In this document: positions 35,995 to 44,257 of the stretch, in pieces
Position numbering within the stretch: the stretch's first letter is position 1
How the letters are laid out: each line of letters starts with the position of its first letter
Notes under the pieces: generated by a model
Seen by the model: the letters and a program-made list of their open reading frames with translations, nothing else
Told to the model about the DNA's origin: nothing
Database searches by the model: none
Assembly (NCBI GenBank): GCA_903909375.1
Contig: CAIVVM010000012.1
Span: forward strand, 1-53,643
Source of the DNA: an uncultured Alphaproteobacteria bacterium
GTDB lineage: Bacteria; Pseudomonadota; Alphaproteobacteria; Caulobacterales; Caulobacteraceae
Reading direction: 5' to 3'
Length of the DNA: 53,643 nt
Position numbers and translations under genes: made by a program

Positions 35995-37320
35995 GGGCGG
36001 GGCCTCGGCTGTCGCCTTCAGATGCGCAAGCACGCGCCGGTTATTTGAATCAATCGCCCAGCGAGCCATGGGCGCCCAGTATGGCGCCGGATCGAGCGCA
36101 AGTGTGCTGGTGGACCGAACTGTCAACCTCGTCCGGCCACCGGATAGCGGCGCCAAGTCGAAGCTGGTCCATGCCGTCTGGAAGTAGCCCACAGCATGGG
36201 GTGCGTGGACCACCTTCCAGGGGCTGAGTTCATGCATCACTGGCGGGGTGCTCAGGACCTCGAAAGCCAACTGGCGACCGGGATTCCAGATGGTGACGCG
36301 CTCACGCGCTACGCCGGTGGAGAAGTGCCCCGTTCGCAGGGCGCCTACGTGCGAACCGCTGAGTTCTGCGCTTAGGGGATAGGCCAGACCTAACCGAAAG
36401 GGCAGCGCTGGCCGGGCCTCTATGGCGTCCTCGGAGGTCACGGCTCGCCATACCTCGTCAGGAGCCGCGTCGACAACGATGCTCTCCTGGCTTGCCATGT
36501 CGAGATTGACGGGCACTGTGCCCTCAAGGGCGATCATGAGCGGCAAGACAGCAACGCTCATCATCATAGGCTTGGCCTTGTCGCCGCGCTGGATCGCCAT
36601 TTCCCGGCCGATTACACCGCCGATCCAGGCGCAAATGATCGCAAGAGGGGACGCCATGAGCAGGCAGATGAAGCCTTCCAGGGCAAACAGCAGCAGCAGC
36701 AGTCCGCCGACGCAGGCCGTCAGGATCACCAGCTGGTCCGTGCCGCCACTGGACAGCAGGACTTTGCGATTGGCGGAATAGGCCGTCACCCACCCCATCA
36801 AAAGCGGCGCCAACACGAAGAGACCCCAACCGTAGGCTCCGAAAATCAAGGCCGAAACCACGACAGCGAAGACGCACAACCCCATTCCGCCGACCACTCC
36901 TACGAGGACATCGGGGACGTGCGCGGCGCCGGTCGGAGCGCTGGCGTCAACGCGCGGTTTGCCTGCGGGTAGGACGGAAAGGATCAGGATTACCCCGATC
37001 TGCACCACCGGAATCAACGTCAGAAGGGCGCCCAGATGGCCACGCCCGGCGTGACGTACCCGCCAGAGCGACAAGGTCGCGACAAGACCGGCTGACAGAA
37101 GACTGAATCCCAGACCTGACGCAGCGGCCGCGGCCGAAAGGCCCGGTAGTTTCGCCAGAGTCCGTAGCGGCAGCAGCCAGAATTCGATGCCAGCCGGCAA
37201 CGCGACACCCAATCTGGAATATACGATGGCGACTGCGGCGTGCTGGGACAGAATCGCAAGCAATGCCAGCGGCAGATAGGCAGCAATCGCAATCCGCTTC
37301 AGGCTTCCGGCATTTGTCAT
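35962..37320 (-). CDS. Multi-spanning membrane protein fused to a C-terminal SRPBCC domain
   Basis: This 452-residue protein is not recognised as a named family. Residues ~1-275 contain seven to eight hydrophobic helices ('LALLAILSQHAAVAIVY', 'VVQIGVILILSVLP', 'LCVFAVVVSALIFGAYGW', 'GGLLLLLFALEGFICLLMA' and others). From about residue 283 a soluble domain begins with 'QESIVVDAAPDEVWRAVTS', the hallmark of SRPBCC (START-like, hydrophobic-ligand) proteins, and continues through 'FDLAPLSGGRTRLTVRS'. Its ATG overlaps the desaturase stop (ATGA), so it belongs to the arsR-desaturase operon. Codon use looks less GC-biased than in neighbours. A role in sensing or handling membrane lipids is inferred only. 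Confidence 0.75.
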   Translation of the reverse strand: MTNAGSLKRIAIAAYLPLALLAILSQHAAVAIVYSRLGVALPAGIEFWLLPLRTLAKLPGLSAAAAASGLGFSLLSAGLVATLSLWRVRHAGRGHLGALLTLIPVVQIGVILILSVLPAGKPRVDASAPTGAAHVPDVLVGVVGGMGLCVFAVVVSALIFGAYGWGLFVLAPLLMGWVTAYSANRKVLLSSGGTDQLVILTACVGGLLLLLFALEGFICLLMASPLAIICAWIGGVIGREMAIQRGDKAKPMMMSVAVLPLMIALEGTVPVNLDMASQESIVVDAAPDEVWRAVTSEDAIEARPALPFRLGLAYPLSAELSGSHVGALRTGHFSTGVARERVTIWNPGRQLAFEVLSTPPVMHELSPWKVVHAPHAVGYFQTAWTSFDLAPLSGGRTRLTVRSTSTLALDPAPYWAPMARWAIDSNNRRVLAHLKATAEAPPSALRFLPALQ

Positions 37321-38264
37321 TTCAACATCGCCAATCTCCGCCCGAGCGTGCAGCCACGGCCTTCAGCTGAGACCTGTTTCAAGGCCGGTCGGAAAGGTAG
37401 GTGTTCCGGGGTGACAATGTCCCAAGCCAAACCCAGGTGCTGGAAACCTTTGATCAAGAGCCAACCCAGGTCGACCTGACCCGCATGAAGGCCCAACCGA
37501 GCGGAGCCAGGGAAAGCGTGATGATTGTTGTGCCAGCTCTCGCCCATGCTGATCAGACCCGCGATGACCACATCGTGGCCCTGCACCGATGCGCCCTGAA
37601 CGATGTAGGTCTGTGGCCCTTCCCGATGAGCATAATGGCCGACCAGCCAGTGCCCGGTGACGCTGACGGCCACCCGAGCACAGACGCCCCAGACCACCCA
37701 CGACCATCCGCCCAGAACGAAGAACATCAAGGCCCAAGGCAGTTGCTGCCACATCCAGGTCCGTTCCATCCAGGCATAGACCTTGTCTCGGGTCAGTCGC
37801 GGTTCCAGACGGAAAACAGGTGGGCGATCCAGCACCAGCTCACAGTGCAACTGGCGCCACGCATCAACGAGGAAACTGGATCGGTGGCCAAAGTAGCCAT
37901 GACAGTCGGGCTGTCGCTGCGCCCAGTCGCGCAGATCGTGGACGCGGATCATGCCGAGTGGCCCGGCCATGCCGACCAGAACGCCCAGATACACCAGCCC
38001 GTACTCGAGCCAGATCGGACATTTGAAACTGCCGTGGATCAGCCGTCGGTGCATCCCTACCGAGTGGCCGGCGCATAATGTGATCGCCGTGGTGGCAAGA
38101 AAAAGGACGAAAGCACTCCAGCTGAACAAGAGTGGCCCGCCAATCGCCGCCGAGAGGGTCATGAACCCAAGCCACAGAGATTTCGCTGGCGCCCAGAGGA
38201 CCCGGCCTTTCACCGGGTCAGCGTGGCCGCCATCGATGCGTTCAGATCCGGCGACCAGCTGCAT
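37317..38264 (-). CDS. Acyl-CoA/fatty acid desaturase-like membrane protein
   Basis: This 315-residue di-iron membrane desaturase-type protein has His boxes 'HSVGMHRRLIHGSF' (HxxxxH), 'RVHDLRDWAQRQPDCH' and 'WHNNHHAFPGSARLG' (HNNHH), as in stearoyl-CoA desaturase relatives. The second box is HDxRDW rather than the usual HRxHH, typical of a divergent bacterial subgroup. Several membrane helices are present. It starts 3 bases after the arsR stop and overlaps the SRPBCC-fusion start, so the three form one operon. It is unrelated in sequence to the desaturase at 39614. Confidence 0.85.
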   Translation of the reverse strand: MQLVAGSERIDGGHADPVKGRVLWAPAKSLWLGFMTLSAAIGGPLLFSWSAFVLFLATTAITLCAGHSVGMHRRLIHGSFKCPIWLEYGLVYLGVLVGMAGPLGMIRVHDLRDWAQRQPDCHGYFGHRSSFLVDAWRQLHCELVLDRPPVFRLEPRLTRDKVYAWMERTWMWQQLPWALMFFVLGGWSWVVWGVCARVAVSVTGHWLVGHYAHREGPQTYIVQGASVQGHDVVIAGLISMGESWHNNHHAFPGSARLGLHAGQVDLGWLLIKGFQHLGLAWDIVTPEHLPFRPALKQVSAEGRGCTLGRRLAMLK

Positions 38265-38267
38265 GAC

Positions 38268-38582
38268 TCAGGCGCCTCCGCGTTCGCGCTTGATATCCGC
38301 GCTCTCCTTCTTGAGCGGCGCGGAGACCGGACAGACGTTCTGAACAAAACTGTTGAGTGTGTTGGCAAGATTTTCCCGGACCAGGGCGTAGTGCACGAAC
38401 TGGCCCCGTTTCTCACTGGTCACCAGGCCAGCGTTTTCCAGTACGGCCAGATGTTTGGAGATGGCGGGTTTACTCATCGAAAACCGGGACGCGATCTCTC
38501 CGGCCGTCAACTCGGCTTCCGACAGGTACGCCAGAATCTTGCGCCGAGGCGTCGAGGCCAAAGCTTCGAAGATCTTCTCCAA
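38268..38582 (-). CDS. ArsR/SdpR-type transcriptional regulator
   Basis: This 104-residue winged-helix repressor of the ArsR superfamily has 'IFEALASTPRRKILAYLSEAELTAGEIASRFSMSKPAISKHLAVLENAGLVTSEKRGQFVHYAL', covering the whole wHTH (in pieces, residues ~4-68). It lacks the ELCVCDL metal site of ArsR/SmtB, and 'MSKPAISKHL' is typical of the non-metal SdpR-like branch. The frame begins with TTG 38582, with AGGAAA upstream. A perfect inverted repeat lies 15 bases upstream, so it probably represses its own operon. Confidence 0.88.
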   Translation of the reverse strand: MEKIFEALASTPRRKILAYLSEAELTAGEIASRFSMSKPAISKHLAVLENAGLVTSEKRGQFVHYALVRENLANTLNSFVQNVCPVSAPLKKESADIKRERGGA

Positions 38583-38596
38583 GGGACTAATTTCCT

Positions 38597-38616
38597 AATT
38601 AACTTGAGAGTTAATT
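38597..38616. promoter_or_regulatory. Perfect inverted repeat, probable ArsR-type operator
   Basis: AATTAACT-TGAG-AGTTAATT has 8-base arms and a 4-base spacer. It sits in the 43-base gap between the divergent arsR and ubiA starts and is AT-rich against a GC-rich background. ArsR-family dimers bind such repeats overlapping the promoter. Confidence 0.65.
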
Positions 38617-38625
38617 GACTAAGTA

Positions 38626-39582
38626 ATGGATGCCGTGTCAAGCCCCGAGCCAATGACCCCCTCCGCCCCCCTCCCCGACGCTGCCCCGACCAACTGGGTG
38701 GATACCTATGCGCCCGCCGCACTGCGGCCCTGGCTGAAGCTCGGGCGGTTTGATCGGCCGGTGGGGATCTGGCTGTTGATGCTGCCGGGCTGGCAGGGGA
38801 TCGCGCTGGCGGCGGCGATGGCGGGCAAGCTGCCGGATATGCGGCTGCTGGTGCTGGTGTTCCTGGGCGCGGCGCTGATGCGGGCGGCGGGCTGCGCCTA
38901 CAACGACATCGTCGACCGCGACATCGACGCCAGGGTGGTCCGGACCGCCGGGCGGCCAATCCCGTCGGGCCAGATCACGGTGAAACAGGCCTGGGGGTTT
39001 GTCGCGGCCTGCTGTGCGTTGTCGTTCCTGATCCTGATCAGCCTGCCGCCCCTGGCGATCGGATTGGGGATCGGGTCTCTGGCGCTGGTGGCGGCCTATC
39101 CGTTCATGAAGCGGATCACCTGGTGGCCGCAGGCCTGGCTGGGGCTGACCTTTAACTGGGGCGCCTTTCTGGGCTTCGCGGCGGCCAGCGGCCAGCTCAG
39201 CCTGCCGGCCCTGCTGCTTTATGCCTCCGGCGTGTTCTGGACCCTCGGCTACGACACCATCTATGCGATCCAGGACATCGAGGACGACGCACTGGCGGGG
39301 GTGAAGTCCTCCGCGCGACGGCTTGGAGAGAAAGCCCCCCGCGCGGTGGCAAGTTTCTATCTTCTTGCGCTGGCCTTCGCACTGGCCGCCAGCGTGGTGG
39401 CCGGACTGGGGCTGGGCTTCTCGGTCGGACTGATCGGGCTGGCGATCCATCTTGGGCTGCAGGCGCGCCGCGTTCGGATTGATGACGGCGCGCTGGCGCT
39501 GAAGCTGTTCAGGTCCAACACCGGGGCAGGGCTGATCCTGTTCGCAGCGATCGTGGCGGGCGGCTGGGTTCCGGGTAGCTGA
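38626..39582 (+). CDS. ubiA: 4-hydroxybenzoate polyprenyltransferase
   Basis: This protein of about 318 residues is the UbiA enzyme that attaches the polyprenyl tail to 4-hydroxybenzoate in ubiquinone synthesis. Two aspartate-rich motifs are visible: 'AYNDIVDRDIDARVVRTAGRPIPSG' and 'GYDTIYAIQDIEDDALAGVKSSARRLG' (each in family form), with 'LKLGRFDRPVGIWLLMLPG' at the first helix. Eight or nine helices are predicted. The first ATG has no clear ribosome site and the N-terminal 20 residues are Pro-rich, so an internal ATG about five codons later is possible. Confidence 0.94.
   Translation: MDAVSSPEPMTPSAPLPDAAPTNWVDTYAPAALRPWLKLGRFDRPVGIWLLMLPGWQGIALAAAMAGKLPDMRLLVLVFLGAALMRAAGCAYNDIVDRDIDARVVRTAGRPIPSGQITVKQAWGFVAACCALSFLILISLPPLAIGLGIGSLALVAAYPFMKRITWWPQAWLGLTFNWGAFLGFAAASGQLSLPALLLYASGVFWTLGYDTIYAIQDIEDDALAGVKSSARRLGEKAPRAVASFYLLALAFALAASVVAGLGLGFSVGLIGLAIHLGLQARRVRIDDGALALKLFRSNTGAGLILFAAIVAGGWVPGS
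38636..38641 (-). promoter_or_regulatory. Candidate -35 element for the arsR operon
   Basis: The minus strand reads TTGACA, a perfect sigma-70 -35 hexamer. At 17 bases spacing the -10 position (TCAATT, weak) falls on the edge of the inverted repeat at 38597-38616, so a bound repressor would cover the promoter. The -10 match is poor, so the promoter is tentative. Confidence 0.4.
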
Positions 39583-39613
39583 CGGAGCGGAGCGGAAGGG
39601 TTACACTGATCCC

Positions 39614-40606
39614 ATGACCGCCGCCGCCCGCGTTGCCCCCAAGGACTATTTCTCCACCGAGGAATGGGCGCCCCTGGCGCGCAAGTCGGCCTGGAAGGGT
39701 CCCGCGCTCATCTTGCACGCCTGGCTGGTTATCCTGGCCGCCGCCGGTATGGCCATGGCGTTTCCGATCACCATTCCACTGGCCGTGATGATCATCGGCG
39801 CGCGGCAACTGGGTCTGGCGATCCTGATGCACGATGCGGCTCATGGCGCACTGCACCCCGACCTGAAGGTCAACGACTGGCTGGGCGAGCACCTGACGCC
39901 GGGTGGCCTCGTCCAGTACCGGACCTATCATCTGGGCCACCACAAGTTCGCCCAGCAGGCCAAGGACCCCGACCTTGGCCTATCGGCGCCCTTCCCGATC
40001 ACGGCCCTGTCGCTGCGCCGCAAGATCATGCGCGACCTGACCGGCCAGACCCATTTCAAGCAACGATGGGCGCCGCTGTTCCGCCGGATCGCCGAGCGGA
40101 CGCCGGATCAATCAGTGCTGGGCATCGTCGGCAAGTTCGTGCGCAGCCGGCCCCGCTTCTTCATCGGCGCTGCCGTGACCATCGCGGCCACAGCGCCGTT
40201 AGGCTTCTGGTGGGCCTGGTTGGTGCTGTGGTGGCTGCCCTCGGCCACCTGGCTGCCGCTGGTCACCCGCCTGCGGAACATCGCCGAACACGCCTGCATC
40301 GCCAAGGACGAGCCCGACCCGCTACGCCACGCCCGCACCACCCGGGCCAGCCTGATCGAGCGGATGCTCCTCGCGCCCTACTACGTGAACTATCACTGCG
40401 AGCATCACATGTTCATGCATGTGCCCTGCTACAATCTGCCCGGCACGCATCGCCTGCTGAAGGCCAAGGGGGTGATGGCGGGCATGCTTACCGCGCCCAG
40501 CTATCGTGATGTCCTGCGGCAGGCTTCGAGCAAGCCGGTCAAGGCTGATCGGGGCGGTGGCCCGACGCCCGAGGACCGCGGCGTGGAACGTGCGCTCATT
40601 CAGTAA
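39614..40606 (+). CDS. Fatty acid desaturase family protein
   Basis: This 330-residue membrane-bound di-iron desaturase or hydroxylase has three histidine boxes: 'MHDAAHGAL' (HDxxH), 'YHLGHHKFAQ' (HxxHH) and 'YHCEHHMFMHVPCYNLP' (HxxHH). It has four or more membrane helices and a hydrophilic C-terminal tail. It lies 31 bases after ubiA on the same strand and may be co-transcribed with it. The substrate (acyl lipid, sterol-like or carotenoid) cannot be told from sequence. Confidence 0.9.
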   Translation: MTAAARVAPKDYFSTEEWAPLARKSAWKGPALILHAWLVILAAAGMAMAFPITIPLAVMIIGARQLGLAILMHDAAHGALHPDLKVNDWLGEHLTPGGLVQYRTYHLGHHKFAQQAKDPDLGLSAPFPITALSLRRKIMRDLTGQTHFKQRWAPLFRRIAERTPDQSVLGIVGKFVRSRPRFFIGAAVTIAATAPLGFWWAWLVLWWLPSATWLPLVTRLRNIAEHACIAKDEPDPLRHARTTRASLIERMLLAPYYVNYHCEHHMFMHVPCYNLPGTHRLLKAKGVMAGMLTAPSYRDVLRQASSKPVKADRGGGPTPEDRGVERALIQ

Positions 40607-40752
40607 GCCACCGTGGCGCGGCCAGACGCTGGACGCGCAGCCGGGTCAGCGCGTCATCGGGTTCGAACTCAGCATCTTTGGCTTCCCCCTTGAGTCCAGG
40701 CGAACACACTAACGTCGATTGACCCGACCTGCACAACCGTCGACGGGGGGTG

Positions 40753-41415
40753 ATGGACCTATCCACGCCGGCGGCGCGCAGCGCCTTCATCCTCGAGAAC
40801 ACGCGCCTGCAAAGTCCGCCGCATACGCCGGAGTTGCGCCTGCACCTGGCCGACGAGATTACGCCCATCTGGAAGCTGACCGAGGAAGCCCTGCTGGAGA
40901 TCGGCCTGCCGCCGCCCTACTGGGCCTTCGCCTGGGCCGGCGGACAGGCGCTGGCGCGCTATGTGCTGGACAATCCCGACGTGGTGACCGGCAAGGCCGT
41001 GGTCGACTTCGCGTCGGGATCAGGGCTGGTGGCGATCGCCACGGCCCGCGCGGGCGCGACGCGGGTTCTGGCCGCTGACATCGACGGATATTGCGGAGAG
41101 GCGCTCGCGCTCAACGCCCGGGCCAACGGGGTGGTTGTGGGCTTCACCGATGTCGACCTGCTGGATGCGCCCCCGCCCGCCTGGGCCGACGTGATCCTGG
41201 CCGGCGACATCTGCTACGAAAAGCCGCTGGCCGAGCGGGTGCTGGCCTGGCTGGCCACGGCGCGGCGCGGCGGCGCCACCGTGCTGATCGGCGACCCGGG
41301 CCGCAGCTACTTCCCCCGCACGGGCCTGACCTTGCTGGCGGAGTACCAGGTAGAGACGACGCGGGAACTGGAAGACATGGCGGTGAAGCGGACGTGCGTG
41401 TGGGCGATGCCGTGA
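40753..41415 (+). CDS. Class I SAM-dependent methyltransferase (ETFB-KMT/Nnt1-like)
   Basis: This protein of about 220 residues has a Rossmann SAM-binding core: motif I 'VVDFASGSGLVAIATARAGA', motif II 'VLAADIDGYCGEALALNARANG', and 'ADVILAGDICYEKPLAERVLAWL'. The N-terminal 'LRLHLADEITPIWKLTEEAL' and 'PPYWAFAWAGGQALARY' match COG3897 proteins that methylate lysines of electron-transfer flavoprotein beta in relatives. A poly-G ribosome site precedes a GTG-ATG pair; ATG 40753 is used. The target here is inferred from the family only. Confidence 0.88.
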   Translation: MDLSTPAARSAFILENTRLQSPPHTPELRLHLADEITPIWKLTEEALLEIGLPPPYWAFAWAGGQALARYVLDNPDVVTGKAVVDFASGSGLVAIATARAGATRVLAADIDGYCGEALALNARANGVVVGFTDVDLLDAPPPAWADVILAGDICYEKPLAERVLAWLATARRGGATVLIGDPGRSYFPRTGLTLLAEYQVETTRELEDMAVKRTCVWAMP

Positions 41416-41521
41416 GGTGTCCGGCGCGCCAATTTGTTCTATTTTTGTTCTTGTTTGCATGAACACACTTGGCTAGCCTCCTTTGGACGCGAAGGGTAGA
41501 CGACGATCCCTTTTAAGTTGC

Positions 41522-41541
41522 AAATTGGAAAATCCCAATTT
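41522..41541 (+). promoter_or_regulatory. 5' UTR hairpin just before the protease ribosome site
   Basis: AAATTGG (41522-41528) pairs with CCAATTT (41535-41541) across a 6-base loop. The stem ends two bases before GGAG (about 41543-41546), the ribosome site of the protease gene. The leader (41416-41551) is AT-rich for this genome. A thermometer-like or stability role is possible but unproven. Confidence 0.35.
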
Positions 41542-41551
41542 TGGAGCGTGC

Positions 41552-42835
41552 ATGCAATCCTTTCGTAGTCTGATCATCACCTTCGCCGCGTGTCTGTCGC
41601 TATTCTCACCGGCGGTCGGGGCCGAGCGCGAGGAGCTGCTGAAGCTGAAGGCGCCGCCCCCAGCGGCAAGGAGTGTATTGCCTGCTGAACTCAAGATTCA
41701 GCCGGTCAAGTTTGCCCGAGCGATTGTCAGAGCCAAGCCCGAGCCTTGGGCGCGCATTGAGGTCACGGTTCCGAAAGCCCGTTCGGAGGTGGATTACCTG
41801 ACATGGTCCGAGACCGACGATGCATTGGACCCGGCGACGGTGCAGACCATTTTTGCCGAGGAGATGATCGCTGCACGAATTCCGGTCGCTGGCGCGGGCC
41901 GAAGTCTATTCGGCGAAGAGGCGCCCTCGGACTTGCAGGTGGGTGTCATCGTCAGCGACATGAAGGGACGGCTGTGCCGGGGTTGTGGGTTCAGCACGCC
42001 CTGGATGTCATGGGTGGGTGACGTGGTCATGGATGCACGTTGGGAAGTCTACTCCCAGCTTGGAGCGAGAGTCATTGCCACCATAGACACTCGGGGCGGG
42101 TTCACCGCGCCCGGTCGCGGCCTTGCCGGGAGTCCCCAGCGGTTGGTGTATGAAGCGCTGCGAGACAACATTCGTCGGCTGATCGCCAGCGAGGACTTCC
42201 AGAAAGCCCTCGCCGTACGCTCTGATGTTGAGGCGCAAACGCGGCCTCAAAACCGGACTCTCGCGCTCCAGACCACCAAACCCGTATCATTGCAGGAAGC
42301 GGCAAATGCCGTTGTCACCATCTATGCAGGCGATGCGATGGGTAGCGGGGTGCTCATAACCCCAGACGGCGACATTCTCACGAATCACCACGTCGCAGGA
42401 TCTTCGGGGAAGGTTCGACTCCGCTGGTCAGACGGTACAGACACGATTGGCGAAGTTATCGGGAGCGACCGGCGGCGCGACGTCGCGCTTGTGAAGACCA
42501 GCCCCAAGGCCCAACCAATTGCGGTCCGGGTAAAGTCACTGGAACTCGGCGAAACGGTCTTCGCTATCGGGACACCGCTCGACAAGTCGCTCGCCAACAC
42601 CCTCACCCGCGGTATCGTTTCTGGTACGCGTCTGATCGACGGGCTGCCGATGATCCAGAGCGATGTCGCCATTGATCACGGCAATTCAGGCGGTCCGCTG
42701 CTGGACGAGAAGGGCCAGATCGTGGCTTTGACGGTAGCCCGGCTTGAACCCGACGGAATCGGCCGTGACATCAGCTTCTTCATACCCATCGCCGACGCCC
42801 TCAAGGCGCTCGGCATCCAGCCGCCCGCAAGCTGA
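41552..42835 (+). CDS. Secreted trypsin-like serine protease (S1C) with unknown N-terminal domain
   Basis: This 427-residue exported protein has a signal peptide at 1-24 (ending AVGA). Residues ~50-235 form a domain I do not recognise, with a C-x-x-C pair at about 142-145 ('RLCRGCGF'). A DegP/HtrA-type protease domain follows, with the catalytic triad H280 ('ILTNHHVAG'), D310 ('RRRDVALVK') and S379 ('DHGNSGGPLL'). No PDZ domain follows, unlike DegP. Codon use is less GC-biased than in neighbours, hinting at transfer. It is probably periplasmic or envelope-associated. Confidence 0.85.
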   Translation: MQSFRSLIITFAACLSLFSPAVGAEREELLKLKAPPPAARSVLPAELKIQPVKFARAIVRAKPEPWARIEVTVPKARSEVDYLTWSETDDALDPATVQTIFAEEMIAARIPVAGAGRSLFGEEAPSDLQVGVIVSDMKGRLCRGCGFSTPWMSWVGDVVMDARWEVYSQLGARVIATIDTRGGFTAPGRGLAGSPQRLVYEALRDNIRRLIASEDFQKALAVRSDVEAQTRPQNRTLALQTTKPVSLQEAANAVVTIYAGDAMGSGVLITPDGDILTNHHVAGSSGKVRLRWSDGTDTIGEVIGSDRRRDVALVKTSPKAQPIAVRVKSLELGETVFAIGTPLDKSLANTLTRGIVSGTRLIDGLPMIQSDVAIDHGNSGGPLLDEKGQIVALTVARLEPDGIGRDISFFIPIADALKALGIQPPAS

Positions 42836-42975
42836 CTTGCCGGGCCGGTGCGCTCGGGATCGGGCGTGCGCAAGGACGGACAGGGGTTACGGCTGAACTG
42901 CTGGCCCGTCGGCGGGCGAAATCGCCATGGCCAGGCCACCTGGGTCATGGCCGGCTGGTTCGCAGCCTAGAGATA

Positions 42976-44070
42976 CTAGTTCGCCGACCCCGTCGTGGCC
43001 GGCTTGGCGGCGGCGGCTTTGGCCTTCTCGGCTTCCTCGACGCGGGCGCCGGCCAGAATACCCGGCAGGGCATAGTTGCCTTCGTGGCAGGCGTACTCGT
43101 AGATCACGCCTTGAAGCGGGCTGAATTCATACTCGCCGCCCCAGGGCTTGTCCCAGAATGTCGGGTCTTCGGCTGTGAAGGCATAGTGTACGCGGTTCTT
43201 GCCCACGCGGGTGAAGCGCTCGGTGATCTTCAGGTCTTTCCAAGATCCCATCCAGGCCTGCGCCTGCGGGATGTTGGTGGTCTCCACGATCAGGGTGTCG
43301 CCCTCCCAGCGACCGATGGAATCGCCCATCAACGGCCGGACGCCATCGGTGCGATGCTTGCCGTTCAACCGCACGATCCGCAGGTCGTGGTTCATCTCGA
43401 CCTCGATCACGAAGGTCTCGGCGGTCTGCAGGAATTGATAGTTGTTGTTGTAGAAGCCGTTGGCCAGCATCGGCGGCCCGGCGTTGCGACCGAACGACAT
43501 GATGCAGCGTTCGCCCAATGATCGCGACTCATAGCTGTCGAAGGCGCCGCCAGGCGGGCGCTGCGGCATGGGCGCGCCTTCCTTGCGGCGGGGCGGCTGT
43601 CCGTTTGGCGTGGTCAGGATCGAGGTGCGCGCCTCGCCGCCCACACGCATCACATGGTTGCCAGGATCCAGCCAACCGCGATTGTAGCCGCCCACATCTC
43701 CGCCGGCGGCGGCGAACTCGGGCCGTACAGTGGCTGTTGAGGCTCGTGGCGCTTCGGCCGGGGCGTTCGGATCGGTGTCGGCGTTGCCCTCCTCCACCTC
43801 GGCGACCACCTGGGCTTCAAGCTTCTTGACCTCTTCCTCGGTGTAGACGGCCTTGCCGCCGGCCGACGCAGGCCGCGTGAGCGGGGTCAGGCTGGCGTTG
43901 CTCCAGAATCCACCCAGGTCCGGCTGGCCAAAGGCGTTGCGCGGCGTCTTGTAGGCGCCCGCAGGCGACTTGGTCTGGGCGACGGCAGAGCCGGTCACAT
44001 AGGCCAGCGGCGCGAGGCTCAGGGCGGTTCCAAGGGCGAGAATAAGGGCGCGGCGCACAGCGAGCTCCAT
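42976..44070 (-). CDS. Secreted protein of unknown function
   Basis: This 364-residue protein has an N-terminal signal peptide (about 1-28, ending AVAQ). The mature part opens with 'RNAFGQPDLGGFWSNASLTPLTRP' and contains 'SIGRWEGDTLIVETTNI' followed by 'ITERFTRVGKNRVHYAFTAEDPTFW'. Proteins with this GRWEGDTLVVET block are abundant in Sphingomonas, Phenylobacterium and acidobacteria but have no assigned function that I know; a beta-rich lipocalin-like fold is conceivable. The C-terminus is Ala/Lys-rich. ATG 44070 is selected because the signal peptide begins there. Confidence 0.78.
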   Translation of the reverse strand: MELAVRRALILALGTALSLAPLAYVTGSAVAQTKSPAGAYKTPRNAFGQPDLGGFWSNASLTPLTRPASAGGKAVYTEEEVKKLEAQVVAEVEEGNADTDPNAPAEAPRASTATVRPEFAAAGGDVGGYNRGWLDPGNHVMRVGGEARTSILTTPNGQPPRRKEGAPMPQRPPGGAFDSYESRSLGERCIMSFGRNAGPPMLANGFYNNNYQFLQTAETFVIEVEMNHDLRIVRLNGKHRTDGVRPLMGDSIGRWEGDTLIVETTNIPQAQAWMGSWKDLKITERFTRVGKNRVHYAFTAEDPTFWDKPWGGEYEFSPLQGVIYEYACHEGNYALPGILAGARVEEAEKAKAAAAKPATTGSAN

Positions 44071-44257
44071 AGCTATCGACACCGCTCCCGGCGGCGCTTC
44101 CGTACCGTGTTTACGAGCGGACGAACTTTCCCGCAATGGCCTGCGGACGGATGGCTGACACACCGCAACAACATCCTGCGCGACATCCGGACGCCGTGAC
44201 GGTACGTAGGTAGCGTCGTAGCCGGTTCATCTCTGGCCCGGTCAGGAGCGCCTTCGC

